From Bolinopsis microptera (Eukaryota; Ctenophora; Tentaculata; Lobata; Bolinopsidae): a stretch of 64,000 bases of DNA. Below the pieces are notes generated by a model. It was not told where the DNA came from. It made no database searches and saw nothing but the letters and a program-made list of their open reading frames with translations. Location: NCBI RefSeq assembly GCF_026151205.1, contig NC_087078.1:15145118-15209117 (forward strand), in the 5' to 3' direction. The position numbers were made by a program, and so were the translations under genes. Shown here piece by piece: positions 11,862 to 21,161 of the stretch (positions within the stretch are counted from its first letter, which is position 1; every line of letters begins with the position of its first letter).

Positions 11862-12724
11862 TATTAACTGTGTATTAATAATTGTCATGGTACTTACTGA
11901 GAATACACATTTTAGATTAACTGTATTTGTTATTTGTAGATAAGTTTTTAAATAGATTTGAAATAAGCGTTAAAAATAATTTGGTGTATTTTTTTTCGAA
12001 ATTTCAATAAAATTGAGAAAAAATTCGAAAAATTCCATTTATTTCGAAAAATAAAGCCCCAATCGTTCTAGAACTATCATTCGCCTGCCATAATGTGGCC
12101 ATTGCGGTCATTTTGCACCCCCTATGGAGATCTCAAGACCTTCGGGAGCCGAATAAGCAATATTAGGGGTGGGGCGTATGGGTTCCTGGAGAAAAATGAC
12201 TATAAAAATTTTTGCCCAAAAGTTTCAGCTGGACGGTTTTTTTTTGTGGTTCCTGGGACTATGGACAACACATACCTGTAAACAAACCTTTGTTACGAAT
12301 TTGTTCACAGATTGACCCATAAACAGCAATTCTTGCCCTAACTATCTATATTAATAATCTTAAGTGTTAAGATCTTAAAGGTGCACACCGCGAATTTTGC
12401 AACTTTGGCTAAAATAGTAATAGGGCGTGAAACAGAAACATTGTGCTATGTTTCGCAGCGTGGGTCTAATTACATCACCCTCAAATTAGCGATCAAAGTT
12501 TTCGCTTCCTAGAGAGATGCAGCGTCTTAGGAAATCAAGGAATGTAAACAGTGTGAATTGTGGCTTAAACATTGCTAATTTTCTGAATTGTTTTGTGAAC
12601 TGCTGGTTTCCGATCTTATCGGCCAAAACAAAGGCTGTGTTTCTTCGATATTTTAATAGATGGAATTAATTTGTACACAAATTCTACGCGTTTTATGAGC
12701 AAAACTACCCTGACTGTCAAATCA

Positions 12725-13420
12725 TTACATATTATCCATTGAGTTACTAAATCCAACGTATTTTCCACTAGGATCGGGATATCGTTCCCGAATTTTGGCA
12801 ACAACACATTGCGGCAAAACCACTCGGTTTCCACGTCCAATAGGCTGTCCCCTGTTTACAAAAATTAGAAAGTTCCTGTAACACAGATGCCTACGCTTCC
12901 CATTGTCGAAAACTTGCTCAAGATATTTCTGTCTTGCTTCATGATCATTGATTATTGATGCAAATAGCATTCTGTTGTACTGCAATCCTTCTTCAGACAT
13001 GAGTTGAGCTTGAAAAAATGTTTGTTCCGTAATGCATCCTCCGGCAGACTCCATAAAATCTTGAACTTCCGGCTTGTCGTGACAGCATACTGCTTCTCTT
13101 GGCGGGCACGGTGAACACTGCCCACATGAACACCAGTCAGTTGAGCTGTTTACAATAGCCTCTCTCTGGGATACATCCAATCTCTCGGCATTTTTATCAG
13201 AGACACTTATAGGTTGATTTTGATCAGCTGCAATTTGACCACTTAAACCAGTTCTACTTCTATTATCCATACTGAATTCAGAAAAGTCTAACTCCCTCAT
13301 CTCATTATCATTTTCGCTATCTTCACTTGGAGAACTGTAAGGATGATCCTGAAAATCACAGATGGCAATTTCGTTGGTAGAAGATGGTTGATCTAGTTCA
13401 CCAGGAATCCCGTTGTACAT
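12725..13420 (-). CDS. P2X7 receptor C-terminal (ballast)-like domain protein
   Basis: 231 aa, open, downstream of the transposase on the same strand. Residues 1-95 are acidic and serine-rich with no recognised fold. Residues about 96-231 match the cytoplasmic tail of vertebrate P2X7 in order: W96-C97-S-C99-G-Q-C102 (P2X7 WCQCGSC), C112-C113, C129-I-T (P2X7 ACITTSELF), RHLCYRNF (P2X7 RHCAYR), VVLPQCVVAKIRERYP (P2X7 ILPSCCRWRIRKEFP) and SGKYVGF (P2X7 EGQYSGF). In P2X7 this domain binds zinc through these cysteines and also binds GDP. No channel or membrane segment is present here. Its job in the transposon is unknown; nucleic-acid or protein binding are both open. Confidence 0.82.
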   Translation of the reverse strand: MYNGIPGELDQPSSTNEIAICDFQDHPYSSPSEDSENDNEMRELDFSEFSMDNRSRTGLSGQIAADQNQPISVSDKNAERLDVSQREAIVNSSTDWCSCGQCSPCPPREAVCCHDKPEVQDFMESAGGCITEQTFFQAQLMSEEGLQYNRMLFASIINDHEARQKYLEQVFDNGKRRHLCYRNFLIFVNRGQPIGRGNRVVLPQCVVAKIRERYPDPSGKYVGFSNSMDNM

Positions 13421-13642
13421 ATTTGTGTGAAAATGAGGAGGCTAATAGATTCGTAGGAAATTTAGAAGGTTAATTTATCATGAAAAATAATATAGTAAAG
13501 TGAACAAGTGACACAATCGGTTTTTATAATCAGTATTAAACGTGGTGGACTGAAAACACTACACTGGCGATGAAATAAAAGTCAATCTACACAAGAGGTC
13601 ACTCTAACAAATAAAAAACTATTCAATTCAAAATCTAGAACG

Positions 13643-13817
13643 GTAACATCGTTCGAGTATTGAAGAATTGAATGTGACTCAAAATACTAAAATAACTGGC
13701 GATATTATAACTTGTAACTAGTGATAAGAGATGGCATATTTAAATAACTAATCGTGTTAACAATAACAAACTACTAGTGCTCAGTATTACCGGTTAAAAC
13801 GAATGTGTCATGATTGC
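13643..13817 (-). repeat. duplicate of the transposase gene's 5' flank
   Basis: Matches 16215-16396, the sequence just upstream of the transposase start, at high identity. It lies upstream of the P2X7-tail gene, so both genes could use the same type of promoter. It joins directly to 13594-13644, a copy of the transposase gene's last codons and 3' flank. Confidence 0.8.
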
Positions 13818-13912
13818 ACAAATTCTACGCGTTTTATGTGCAAAACTACCCTGACTGTAAAATCATTATATATTATCCATTGAATTACTAAATCCAGCGT
13901 ATTTTCCACTAG
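13818..13912 (-). repeat. duplicate of the 3' end of the P2X7-tail gene
   Basis: Matches 12676-12771. Read on the minus strand it repeats the last codons of the 231-aa protein (SGKYAGFSNSMDNI, stop) and lies just past the transposase stop codon. It is a remnant of a deleted second copy of that gene. Confidence 0.8.
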
Positions 13913-13947
13913 AGGTCACTCTAACAAATAAAACAAAACTATTCCAA

Positions 13948-16197
13948 TCAAAATCTAGATCGGTCAAGCAAAGTTGACTTTTTTGGAATTTTTAGTCCCG
14001 TGATATTCTTAGGAATTGTTCTTTTCACGTACTGACTTTCCTTGAGCATGGTGGCTATACTGCGGGGCTCTTTTCCCTCTCCAACATAGTCCCACATTCC
14101 TTGCAAGATATCTTTTCTGTAAGAGTAGTCCTTGTTGATGACTCTGCTTTTGCTTACATATTTCTTTTGGCTCTTAGAATAGGACCAAAATTCTTTTCTG
14201 TTGCTGGTTAAGTTCTTATTGATTTCTATAGCAATAACCATAGAGCCCACTACCATTCTGTTTAGGGAATAGGAAGTCCGTTTAGGCAAGAGCTTTAGTC
14301 TCACATTGTGATAAACTTCCAAAGCCCCTGTGTGTAGAAAGTTACAACACAACTGGATGGAACTTATGAAGCGGGTGCTGGTGAAGTACTTGAATAAAGA
14401 GGTGAATTCTTCACTTTCTATTTTAAACCACTTTAGCCCCTGTAGCGTCCTGTGTTTTACCCTTGAAGAGTGATCGCAGTGCTTCACTTTATGAAAGTAA
14501 GGATATAGCTTTTCAGAGGTCAAAACAATTTGCTTCTTTCTTTTTTCATTCCGTTCTTTCTGCAGTTGTAGTTTTAGAGGCTCGAAGGGATCGGCTGTCC
14601 AGGCGTGATGGTTACTAATGTGCAGTAAAGTCGAATGAACCCTTTCCACTAACTCTTTCGGGTCCCCTGCACATTTCTTACAGCTATACCAGAAATGATT
14701 GACGATAGGGGCAACAAACTCCGACAGCTTTGGTAGTTTTTTAGACATTTCCATGAGCTTTCTTTTCACCAGCCTCGCTTTGTGCCAAATATCATAGTTG
14801 TGAGTAATACTGGTAAAGAAGGTCCTCATCAGCTTTGCAATCCTCGTATTCTCATCGGTCACGAAGTGTCGGACTTTCAGCCCTTGGCTAACAAGGTTGA
14901 GTAGGACTTCCTTGCACGCAAACGTTTCCAGGTCGCCTCTGTACATCCCCTTTTGGGCGACGAAAAAGTCAAGAATAGCACCTGTCTTGATATCTAGAAT
15001 GCTATAAGTGCAAAACTTCGCACACCAACCGGGCGAGTCGAAGTGCCCATCTCCTGCGATGTCAACGTGTTCCAACTGACTGCGACTCTCTAGCAAAGCT
15101 GTCCTCATAGACGTCCATTGGTCGACGATTATAGGGTATAGATTGGTCGTGTTGTTTTTATAGAAACTTGAGCATGTTATGTATGGAACAGATAAACAAG
15201 TCATGAACGATTCTAAAACACTATAACTCATCCCACACAAAAAAGCTGCAGCAGAAACTACAAGGTTGCACTCATACTTTTTCTGTCTCAGGCGTGAGCT
15301 TCTCCAGACTCCTTCGTGAGGCAGAATACCATAACACCTGTAATTGACCACTATGCCAAATCCAGCACAGTTTATCCTCTTGATGACTGACCGGGCTCCG
15401 CATTCGGGACAGAATTTAAATAGGGATAGTAGTAAGGGCACGCTTATAATGGCCCAACAAGCGTTTGTTGTGAATGATTCTACGCTTTCATCAATAACTG
15501 GCTCATCATCGTCCGTGAGGTCATCCAGTTCAAGATCATCCAGCTCTATAAAGTCACCTTCTTCGGAAAATGAAGAGTTGATATCTTCATTATGTAAACC
15601 CGTGTCAAAGTCATCATCATCAACTTCATCAGTAGGTTGGCTATCTTCACTGTCAGTTTCTGAGAAGTAAAGCTCGTCGATCTCCCAAAAAGAATCAGGT
15701 TCAATGTTAGAACAGGATTCGTTGGTTGTATCCTGCTCAATATCTATGCCATCAGTTGACCCTGCCGGTTGCATTTCAACTAATCTTTCTTTAGGAGGTG
15801 GTCGTTTTGACATTGTTTGGACTAGGGGGTTGGCGAAACTACCAGTCCTTCGATCTGTATTTGGTACACTATCGACTTTCAAGCGAATCAATGTGCGAGT
15901 TTCAGGATTGGCTCGAGCATGATATCGTTCCAAATCACCCTCTTGAAAGTCATCCAGGAAAAAATGATCAGTACAAACTCTTGTACTAAGGCTGGGTTGC
16001 CATGATCGTGAATCTCTATTCATCCTCACAACCCATTTTTGCTTTAAAGCTTGATTTGTGGGTAGTCTGATGTATCTTAGAAATCCTCTTCCACTGTGAT
16101 CACTTACTTTGTTTCGGCTACTACGATTCGAGCAAGCACCCACAGCACAAAATGATCCTCCTGGTTTCCGTTTCTTCGAAGGTGGTTGTTCAGCCAT
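13948..16197 (-). CDS. Kolobok transposase with N-terminal THAP domain
   Basis: 749 aa in a single open frame. Residues about 15-80 form a C2CH THAP zinc finger (C17, C22, C75, H78) with P46, W55 and F79 at the usual places; this domain binds DNA and probably recognises the transposon ends. An acidic, serine-rich stretch follows at about 145-235, with CPECGARSVIKR near 265. The catalytic part has DGHFDSPGWCAKFCTYSILD at about residue 380 and HNYDIWHKAR at about 467, matching the Kolobok pattern DGR-DSPG-AK---Y and the later acidic motif. It ends in a basic tail (KIPKKSTLLDRSRF). No intron is needed. The role is cut-and-paste insertion at TTAA. Confidence 0.88.
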   Translation of the reverse strand: MAEQPPSKKRKPGGSFCAVGACSNRSSRNKVSDHSGRGFLRYIRLPTNQALKQKWVVRMNRDSRSWQPSLSTRVCTDHFFLDDFQEGDLERYHARANPETRTLIRLKVDSVPNTDRRTGSFANPLVQTMSKRPPPKERLVEMQPAGSTDGIDIEQDTTNESCSNIEPDSFWEIDELYFSETDSEDSQPTDEVDDDDFDTGLHNEDINSSFSEEGDFIELDDLELDDLTDDDEPVIDESVESFTTNACWAIISVPLLLSLFKFCPECGARSVIKRINCAGFGIVVNYRCYGILPHEGVWRSSRLRQKKYECNLVVSAAAFLCGMSYSVLESFMTCLSVPYITCSSFYKNNTTNLYPIIVDQWTSMRTALLESRSQLEHVDIAGDGHFDSPGWCAKFCTYSILDIKTGAILDFFVAQKGMYRGDLETFACKEVLLNLVSQGLKVRHFVTDENTRIAKLMRTFFTSITHNYDIWHKARLVKRKLMEMSKKLPKLSEFVAPIVNHFWYSCKKCAGDPKELVERVHSTLLHISNHHAWTADPFEPLKLQLQKERNEKRKKQIVLTSEKLYPYFHKVKHCDHSSRVKHRTLQGLKWFKIESEEFTSLFKYFTSTRFISSIQLCCNFLHTGALEVYHNVRLKLLPKRTSYSLNRMVVGSMVIAIEINKNLTSNRKEFWSYSKSQKKYVSKSRVINKDYSYRKDILQGMWDYVGEGKEPRSIATMLKESQYVKRTIPKNITGLKIPKKSTLLDRSRF

Positions 16198-16720
16198 TCA
16201 GCTACTTTATTTCTGTAACATCGTTCGAGTATTGAAGAATGTATTGAACAATGTGACTAAGAATACTAAAATAACTCGTGGTATTATAACTTGTAACTAG
16301 TGATAAGAGATGGCAAAGTTAAATAACTAATCGTGTTAACAATAACAAACTACTAGTGCTCAGTATTACCGGTTAAAACGAATGTGTCATGATTGCGTGT
16401 AAGAGACAAAACGTGGCATTGCAAATGTAAACAACGTAATAGTGAGAGGAGAGTAGAGAGAGAGTGATAGTACGCTGCATCTCTCGAGCGACCCTAATTT
16501 TGGTGGCCAATTAGAGGGCGACACCCTTACTTGCGTGTCCCTAAATTTTGCGGAAGTTAATATATTCGCTTGACTATCAGATTGAGTCAAAAAACAAAAA
16601 TGTTAAAAATTTTTCCCTATCTCGGTGTGCACCTTTAACAGTGTTAAGATCTTCATGATGTTGTTACACGAATTATGAATTAGGCATGCACTGGTTCATA
16701 GGATTAGGGTAATGATAATT

Positions 16721-17289
16721 ACTAAATACTAGTTGGTTTGTGTGTAGATAGAAGGTCTGTGCGGCTTCTAGTGATAATAGAAAATTATTATAATTATTAC
16801 GTAAGAATTATTATAAAAGTTATGTTTATATATAGAAACAAGGAGAGTAACTTACATATTGAGGCACTTTCCTTGTACCTATCGAGAATGACTCGGACCG
16901 AAAATTTTATAAATCGAAATTATTTTCAGAGTTTTTCTGGAAACTACTAATTTTGTTCATGTTTCATGCTACTCTGAGCATTATGAGCCGAAAATACTTT
17001 TTCGGTCCGTACCTACATTCGGAAGGCTGTGGACATGTAAGACTATTGTCCCTTGATCCTCGAGTCTCTCCCGATCGGTAACAGTTAACACAGCACTCAG
17101 CAGCTCAATGTGCAACAATAAATAAAATAATAAACGCTATAAAGGAACAATTTTTGTTTGGGGACTGGTTTGTAAGCCAGCCAATGTTTACGAATATAAT
17201 ATTAATAACTTTATTACATAATCATAAATATATATCATAAATAGATCAAATCTGAAACACAAATTTGTACACAGTTAATAAATTTATTT
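16721..17289. other. intergenic sequence with a short imperfect inverted repeat
   Basis: No gene seen. Bases about 16892-17009 start TCGGACCGAAAA and end TTTTCGGTCCG, a possible small MITE. Its core resembles a motif in the foldback arms near 3325-3480 (AAACACGGAGAAAA type). Confidence 0.35.
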
Positions 17290-18184
17290 AAAAAAAGAAA
17301 ATAAAAAAAAAAGTTTTGTTGATACAACAAAATATGGAGCACTCTGTGCTTCCAACAGCCTTTCAGACTCGCGCTAAGTTTGTTAGGGACTGATTTAGGA
17401 TATCGTAGATATTGCTATGCCATGCCATTAGTTTGGATATGTAGTGTTTGTGATTGTTGAAATCAATTAAATACGGTTTGTGCTGATAGGAAAATAGTGA
17501 TAGTGGGGAATGTGGCAGTGTAAATATGGACCTGGAATTTAGGATGTGTGGCTTATCCATTAATATTAGTTGCCGCTAGTCTGTGATCAGTTTGTTCTGG
17601 TTTTTTTGTGTGCAAATATATATTCATAGTTTATTTTTGTAATATCATATAATATATAGTACTTAATAATAACCATATGACTAATAACTGATTTACTAAT
17701 TAACTAATTAACTAATTCACTAAGCTGATATAATGACCGTTGTGTCCAGTAACTTTCAGACACGTTGTGACCTTCTTAGACCTGGAATATTATGTAATAA
17801 GAAACTGGGCCACGTGTCATCGTCATTTTCACTCTGCAGGTTCAAGAGCATGCGTTTTGTAGCCGATTTAAAAAGGTTTATGGAAAAAAGTGTGGGTAGG
17901 GTGCTTACATTTGCATTTACAGCATAAATTGAGAGTAAAGGTCCTTTGAAGAACATCGAAGATTTGAAATGTGTGGTGTTGTACTCGGCTAACCAGGATG
18001 CTGCAGTCACGTGATCTGAGTTTGCAGTGGGTGCATTTTCTGGGATAGTCATACAGATTTGTTGAGGGACTGAGCTGCGGAAATGTTTGATTCGGTGCAT
18101 GAGAATTAGTGTGTTTTTTACAATAACACTGTGCACCGTGAGTATACCATTGTTATTGAAAAATTGTTTTTTTGTTTTGGACAA
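17290..18184 (-). mobile_element. 5'-truncated LINE fragment
   Basis: A minus-strand open block (17756-18184, 142 aa) resembles the extreme C-terminus of a non-LTR retrotransposon reverse-transcriptase protein: NNGILTVHSVIVKNTLILMH, then FKGPLLSIY and MLLNLQ with LLHNIPGLRRSQR at the end. Everything upstream is missing. The sequence to its left (to about 17290, with an A-rich tract) may be its 3' UTR. The clade is probably CR1-like. Confidence 0.6.
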
Positions 18185-18188
18185 GGAT

Positions 18189-18300
18189 GTATCACATTCT
18201 TTTCAGATTCATAGGCAGCGATCATAACAGTCAGGCCCCACGTGATCAAATCTAGACTACTACTAGACAGAATTAACTACCTGAACATTACCAGAAAACC
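18189..18300 (+). mobile_element. fragment of the RNase H LINE
   Basis: About 110 bp (CATTCTTTTCAGATTCATAG onward) matches 7758-7862 of the LINE at 6968, the part encoding the FFSDSQAA motif. It is diverged and isolated. Confidence 0.65.
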
Positions 18301-18464
18301 AAAAAAAATGTTAGGCTCATAATGATCAGGGTAGTATGAACCGTGGAGAAAATTGGTTTCCAGGAATCCACTTTCACAAGCATTTCTTAAACCACTCCCA
18401 CTCGCCTGCTGAGCGCTGACGTAAATTGACGCTGCTCGGCATTCCTTGTCAGGGTGCCCTAAAC

Positions 18465-18893
18465 GGGTGGGCGACAATTGACCCCCCGACAATTGACCCC
18501 CGACAATTAACCCCCCGACAATTGACCCCCTACAATTGACCCCCGACTCTAACCCTAACCCTAACCCTAACCCTAACCCTGACCCTAACCCTAACCCTAA
18601 CCCTAACCCTAACCGGCTAACCCTAACCCTAACCGGATAACGCTAACCCTAACCGGCTAACCCTAATCCTAACCCTAACCCTATCCCAGTAACCCTGACC
18701 CTAACCCTAACCTTAACCCTAACCCTAACCCTAACTAATTGTCGTACTAAGCCCTAGATTTCGCAATTGATCCCAGTGTAATACTAATTACATAGGGGGT
18801 CAACTGTCGTACTAAGACCTAGATTTCGCGACAATTGACCCAAGTGTAATTACATAGGGGGTCAATTGTTGGGGGGTCAATTGTCGCGGTACC
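18465..18893. mobile_element. MITE with a telomere-repeat core
   Basis: Ends share an inverted CGACAATTGACCCC motif, which is also repeated several times inside the left end. An 8-bp direct repeat CCCTAAAC lies on both sides (18457-18464, 18894-18901). The core, about 18548-18736, is an array of CCCTAA units with a few variants such as CCGGCTAA. No coding capacity. It looks like a non-autonomous DNA element that carries or amplifies telomeric repeats, rather than a chromosome end. Confidence 0.7.
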
Positions 18894-18904
18894 CCCTAAA
18901 CATT

Positions 18905-19255
18905 CCTTGCACAACTCGGTCTGATTGTTGAGGAAAAGAAGGGGTCTGGTAATCCAGGTAGGCTGATTTGGATTAGCACGATTGACGGTACAGAGAGTTT
19001 TTATTTATTACAAATGTGATAATATGTGAATCTGATTCATCATTGAAATCAATAAAATTATAGTACACTGCATTACAGCAGGCTATCGGTTTGATCTTGA
19101 ATGTGCCTTTGGTGCAGTTTCCTGTTTCTGTGAAAATCGATAAGGCTGTAATTAATTAATTATGTAATTAATTATAAAACTCTGATATCGTGTGGTTAAC
19201 GTTTCTCAGTTTCAGACATTTCCACTTCGTAATTCCTGATTACTAAAATATTAAT
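18905..19255 (+). repeat. diverged partial copy of the foldback element arm
   Basis: Follows 4860-5190 (inner part of the right arm of the 2977-5768 element) through GATTGTTGAGGAAAAGAAG, GTCTGGTAATCCAGGTAGG and GCAGGCTATCGGTT to TCCTGATTACTAAAAT, with several small gaps. It is a single-orientation remnant. Confidence 0.7.
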
Positions 19256-19264
19256 ATTTTTAAA

Positions 19265-19431
19265 CTAAAAGATTCAAGACATGTTGGCAAGCTTTGAAAA
19301 TCTTAATTATCATCGTTACTTTAACTGTTAATTCTAAAAATACCACTTCAGAGAGTTTTCATAAACAATTGGGTCGGAACGAAAGATGAAGCTATAATTT
19401 GACAATTTGTTTCTCAAGTAGTTTAGTATAC
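19265..19431 (+). repeat. direct repeat of 22500-22675
   Basis: Shares GACATGTTGGCAA, GCTTTGAAAATCTTAATTAT and CCACTTCAGAGAGTTTTCAT with the copy in PUF60 intron 1. The pair brackets PUF60 exon 1 and the nested secreted-protein gene. Confidence 0.7.
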
Positions 19432-19469
19432 TGCCTCTGTAATCATTGATTAAATCAATTAGTAGTAGT

Positions 19470-20968
19470 AATTAGCTGGCAAAAGATTTTGGTATTAAGG
19501 ACTCTGCATTGAAATGGTTTAGTTCATACCTCTCAGGCAGGTTTTTCAAGGTTAAGGTAGATGACTCATTATCTGACTTCCTGTGTCTGTTGTTTGGGGT
19601 ACCCCAGGGCTCTCTATTGGGACCTATCCTGTTCATCTTATACATTAAGCTGCTCCAGGAAATAGCTAGAAAGTATGGTCTCGATATTCAGCTTTATGCA
19701 GATGACTCACAACTTTATATAGCTTTCCACCCGATGAGACCCATGGAGCTGCAGAATGTCACTAGTAGGATCAATGACTGTCTGTCTGAAATCAAAGTAT
19801 GGATGGTTAATAATTTCATGAAACTGAATGAGAGCAAGACAGAATTGTTAGTCATTGGAAAGCCTTTGGTACTGAAGAAGTTTGACCTTGAAATAACAAT
19901 GAAGTTTGGTGACACCATTATTACACCAACTGTATGTAAAAACGATACCTGGAAGAGTCTTGGAGTGTTACTAGATGAATCTCTCAACATGGAAAGGCAG
20001 ATTGACAACGTTAGGAAGAACTGTTGCTGGACAATGAACAATCTTAGAACTATCAGAAAGTATCTAGATGAGAGAGTTAAGCTCATGCTGGTCAAACAAC
20101 TGATCATATCAAAGCTGGACTATTGTTATGCCCTTTACATGAATCTTTCAAAGACTAGAGTGAAGAAGCTGCAATCTGTTCTAAATGCAGGGATACGTTT
20201 CATTTACGACATCTATGACAGAAATACTGACTTGTCTCCTTTCTACAAGAAAGCTCATATTCTCCCTGTTGAAAAGAGGATATTTTTCAAAGTGTGTCTC
20301 ATCTGTTTCAAAGTGACCCATGGATTGGCACCAATGTACCTCCAAGAGTTGGTTCAAATGAACAGAGATGATAAGGCTGTCAAAGAAACCAGAACAAAAA
20401 CAGCATGCAACCTTCTTATGAAGATACCTAAGTTCTCTAAATTGAAGGCAACTAGCAGGCGGTTCAGCAACTATGCACCTGAATCATGGAATTCTCTCCC
20501 TCTTAATGTCCGTAACATCGACAATATTGTCTCTTTTAAGGGTAAGTTAAAGAACTATTTGTATGATCAGCTATAGCCTGGTTAAGCTATTTTTTGTGGC
20601 TTCTAGTCTTTTTTTCTTTTTTTTTGTGTTATTTTTTGTTTTCCGAGTATCCACTTCTTGTTTTTCTGGTTTTTATCGGTGTGTCAATAAAATCAATTAT
20701 GTAATATGTATACTTTAACCATTTTTTGCGACAGTTAATCTGATATTATCTCTTTAACATTATTTAGTATTTTTTGATTTATGAGACCCGTGTTTTGTTT
20801 TTAACTTTCTGCTCCGACGCGAGGAGGAGAGAAAGTTATTTGAGGAGAGCCGCTCAGACATGGGCACCGTATTGTGTAAATTATTTAGTTATCTTTATAC
20901 AATATCTTTGTCGCATAGTAGCGGGGTAGTAAATACAGTGTTTCGTTTCTTCGTTTCGTTTCGTTTCG
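19470..20968 (+). mobile_element. 5'-truncated CR1/L2-like LINE
   Basis: An open frame of 355 aa (19509-20576) begins within the reverse transcriptase: WFSSYLSGR, VPQGSLLGPILFILY and the catalytic YADDSQLY box, followed by the connection domain and C-terminus with RFSNYAPESWNSLP. The endonuclease and N-terminal RT are absent. The 3' end is a run of TTTCG units (20941-20968). The insertion interrupts sequence that is continuous in the duplicate at 1548-1611; AGTAG at both ends may be the target duplication. Confidence 0.85.
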
Positions 20969-21161
20969 TAGTAGGAAACTCGTATGTTGAAATCAAATAA
21001 ACAATAATATTGGGTTTACGGTGGACACAAAATAATTGAACTTGTAATCTAGATAATTAACAGTCAGATTTATGTTTATGTACCTAAACATTATATGCTA
21101 AATTTTACAATATTTATATTTTAATTTTACTAATAACCCATTATTCTAGCCAAGCTTAACA
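20969..21161 (+). promoter_or_regulatory. probable PUF60 promoter/5' UTR
   Basis: AT-rich sequence directly before the inferred PUF60 start codon, conserved in the duplicate at 1605-1800. No TATA box stands out. The assignment rests only on position. Confidence 0.35.

Larger units (their letters stand above)
8791..12344 (+). mobile_element. Academ DNA transposon with XPG-like nuclease, decayed
   Basis: A 3554-bp element. Its ends (TAGTTAGGGCAAG and complement) begin terminal inverted repeats of about 390 bp (8791 to about 9180 and about 11955-12344). The 3-bp direct repeat TCT flanks it (8788-8790, 12345-12347), as reported for Academ (3-4 bp). Between the ends lie plus-strand coding blocks homologous to the Academ transposase, ending in an XPG/FEN-like nuclease. 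The reading frame is interrupted several times, so this copy is not autonomous. A 66-bp solo piece of its right end lies in PUF60 intron 2 (22851-22916). Confidence 0.8.
12379..16634 (-). mobile_element. Kolobok DNA transposon with transposase and P2X7-tail gene
   Basis: A 4256-bp element. It has 12-bp perfect terminal inverted repeats AGGTGCACACCG / CGGTGTGCACCT and is flanked by TTAA (12375-12378, 16635-16638), the Kolobok target duplication. Two open reading frames lie on the minus strand: a 749-aa THAP-domain transposase and a 231-aa P2X7-tail-like protein. Internal direct repeats (12676-12771 with 13818-13912; 13594-13644 with 13911-13964; 13643-13817 with 16215-16396) show two tandem copies of a two-gene unit with reciprocal deletions. 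Both frames are open, so the copy may be young and possibly active. Confidence 0.88.
8742..16720 (+). repeat. 185-bp repeat, copy B, split by two transposons
   Basis: The pieces 8742-8790, 12345-12378 and 16635-16720 together reproduce the repeat at 6005-6188. The first gap is the Academ element (TCT duplication) and the second the Kolobok element (TTAA duplication). They inserted 31 bp apart. Confidence 0.75.

Noticed and set aside
8844-12281. Near-identical 62-codon frames at both ends of the Academ element (MWPLRSFCTPYGDLKT...)
   Set aside because: They lie in the two terminal inverted repeats and mirror each other; a by-product of repeat symmetry.
15344-16300. Several plus-strand open frames over the transposase gene
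   Set aside because: Serine-rich shadows of the acidic region of the minus-strand transposase.
18548-18736. Chromosome end
   Set aside because: The CCCTAA array is short, imperfect and enclosed by inverted motifs, with ordinary sequence on both sides.
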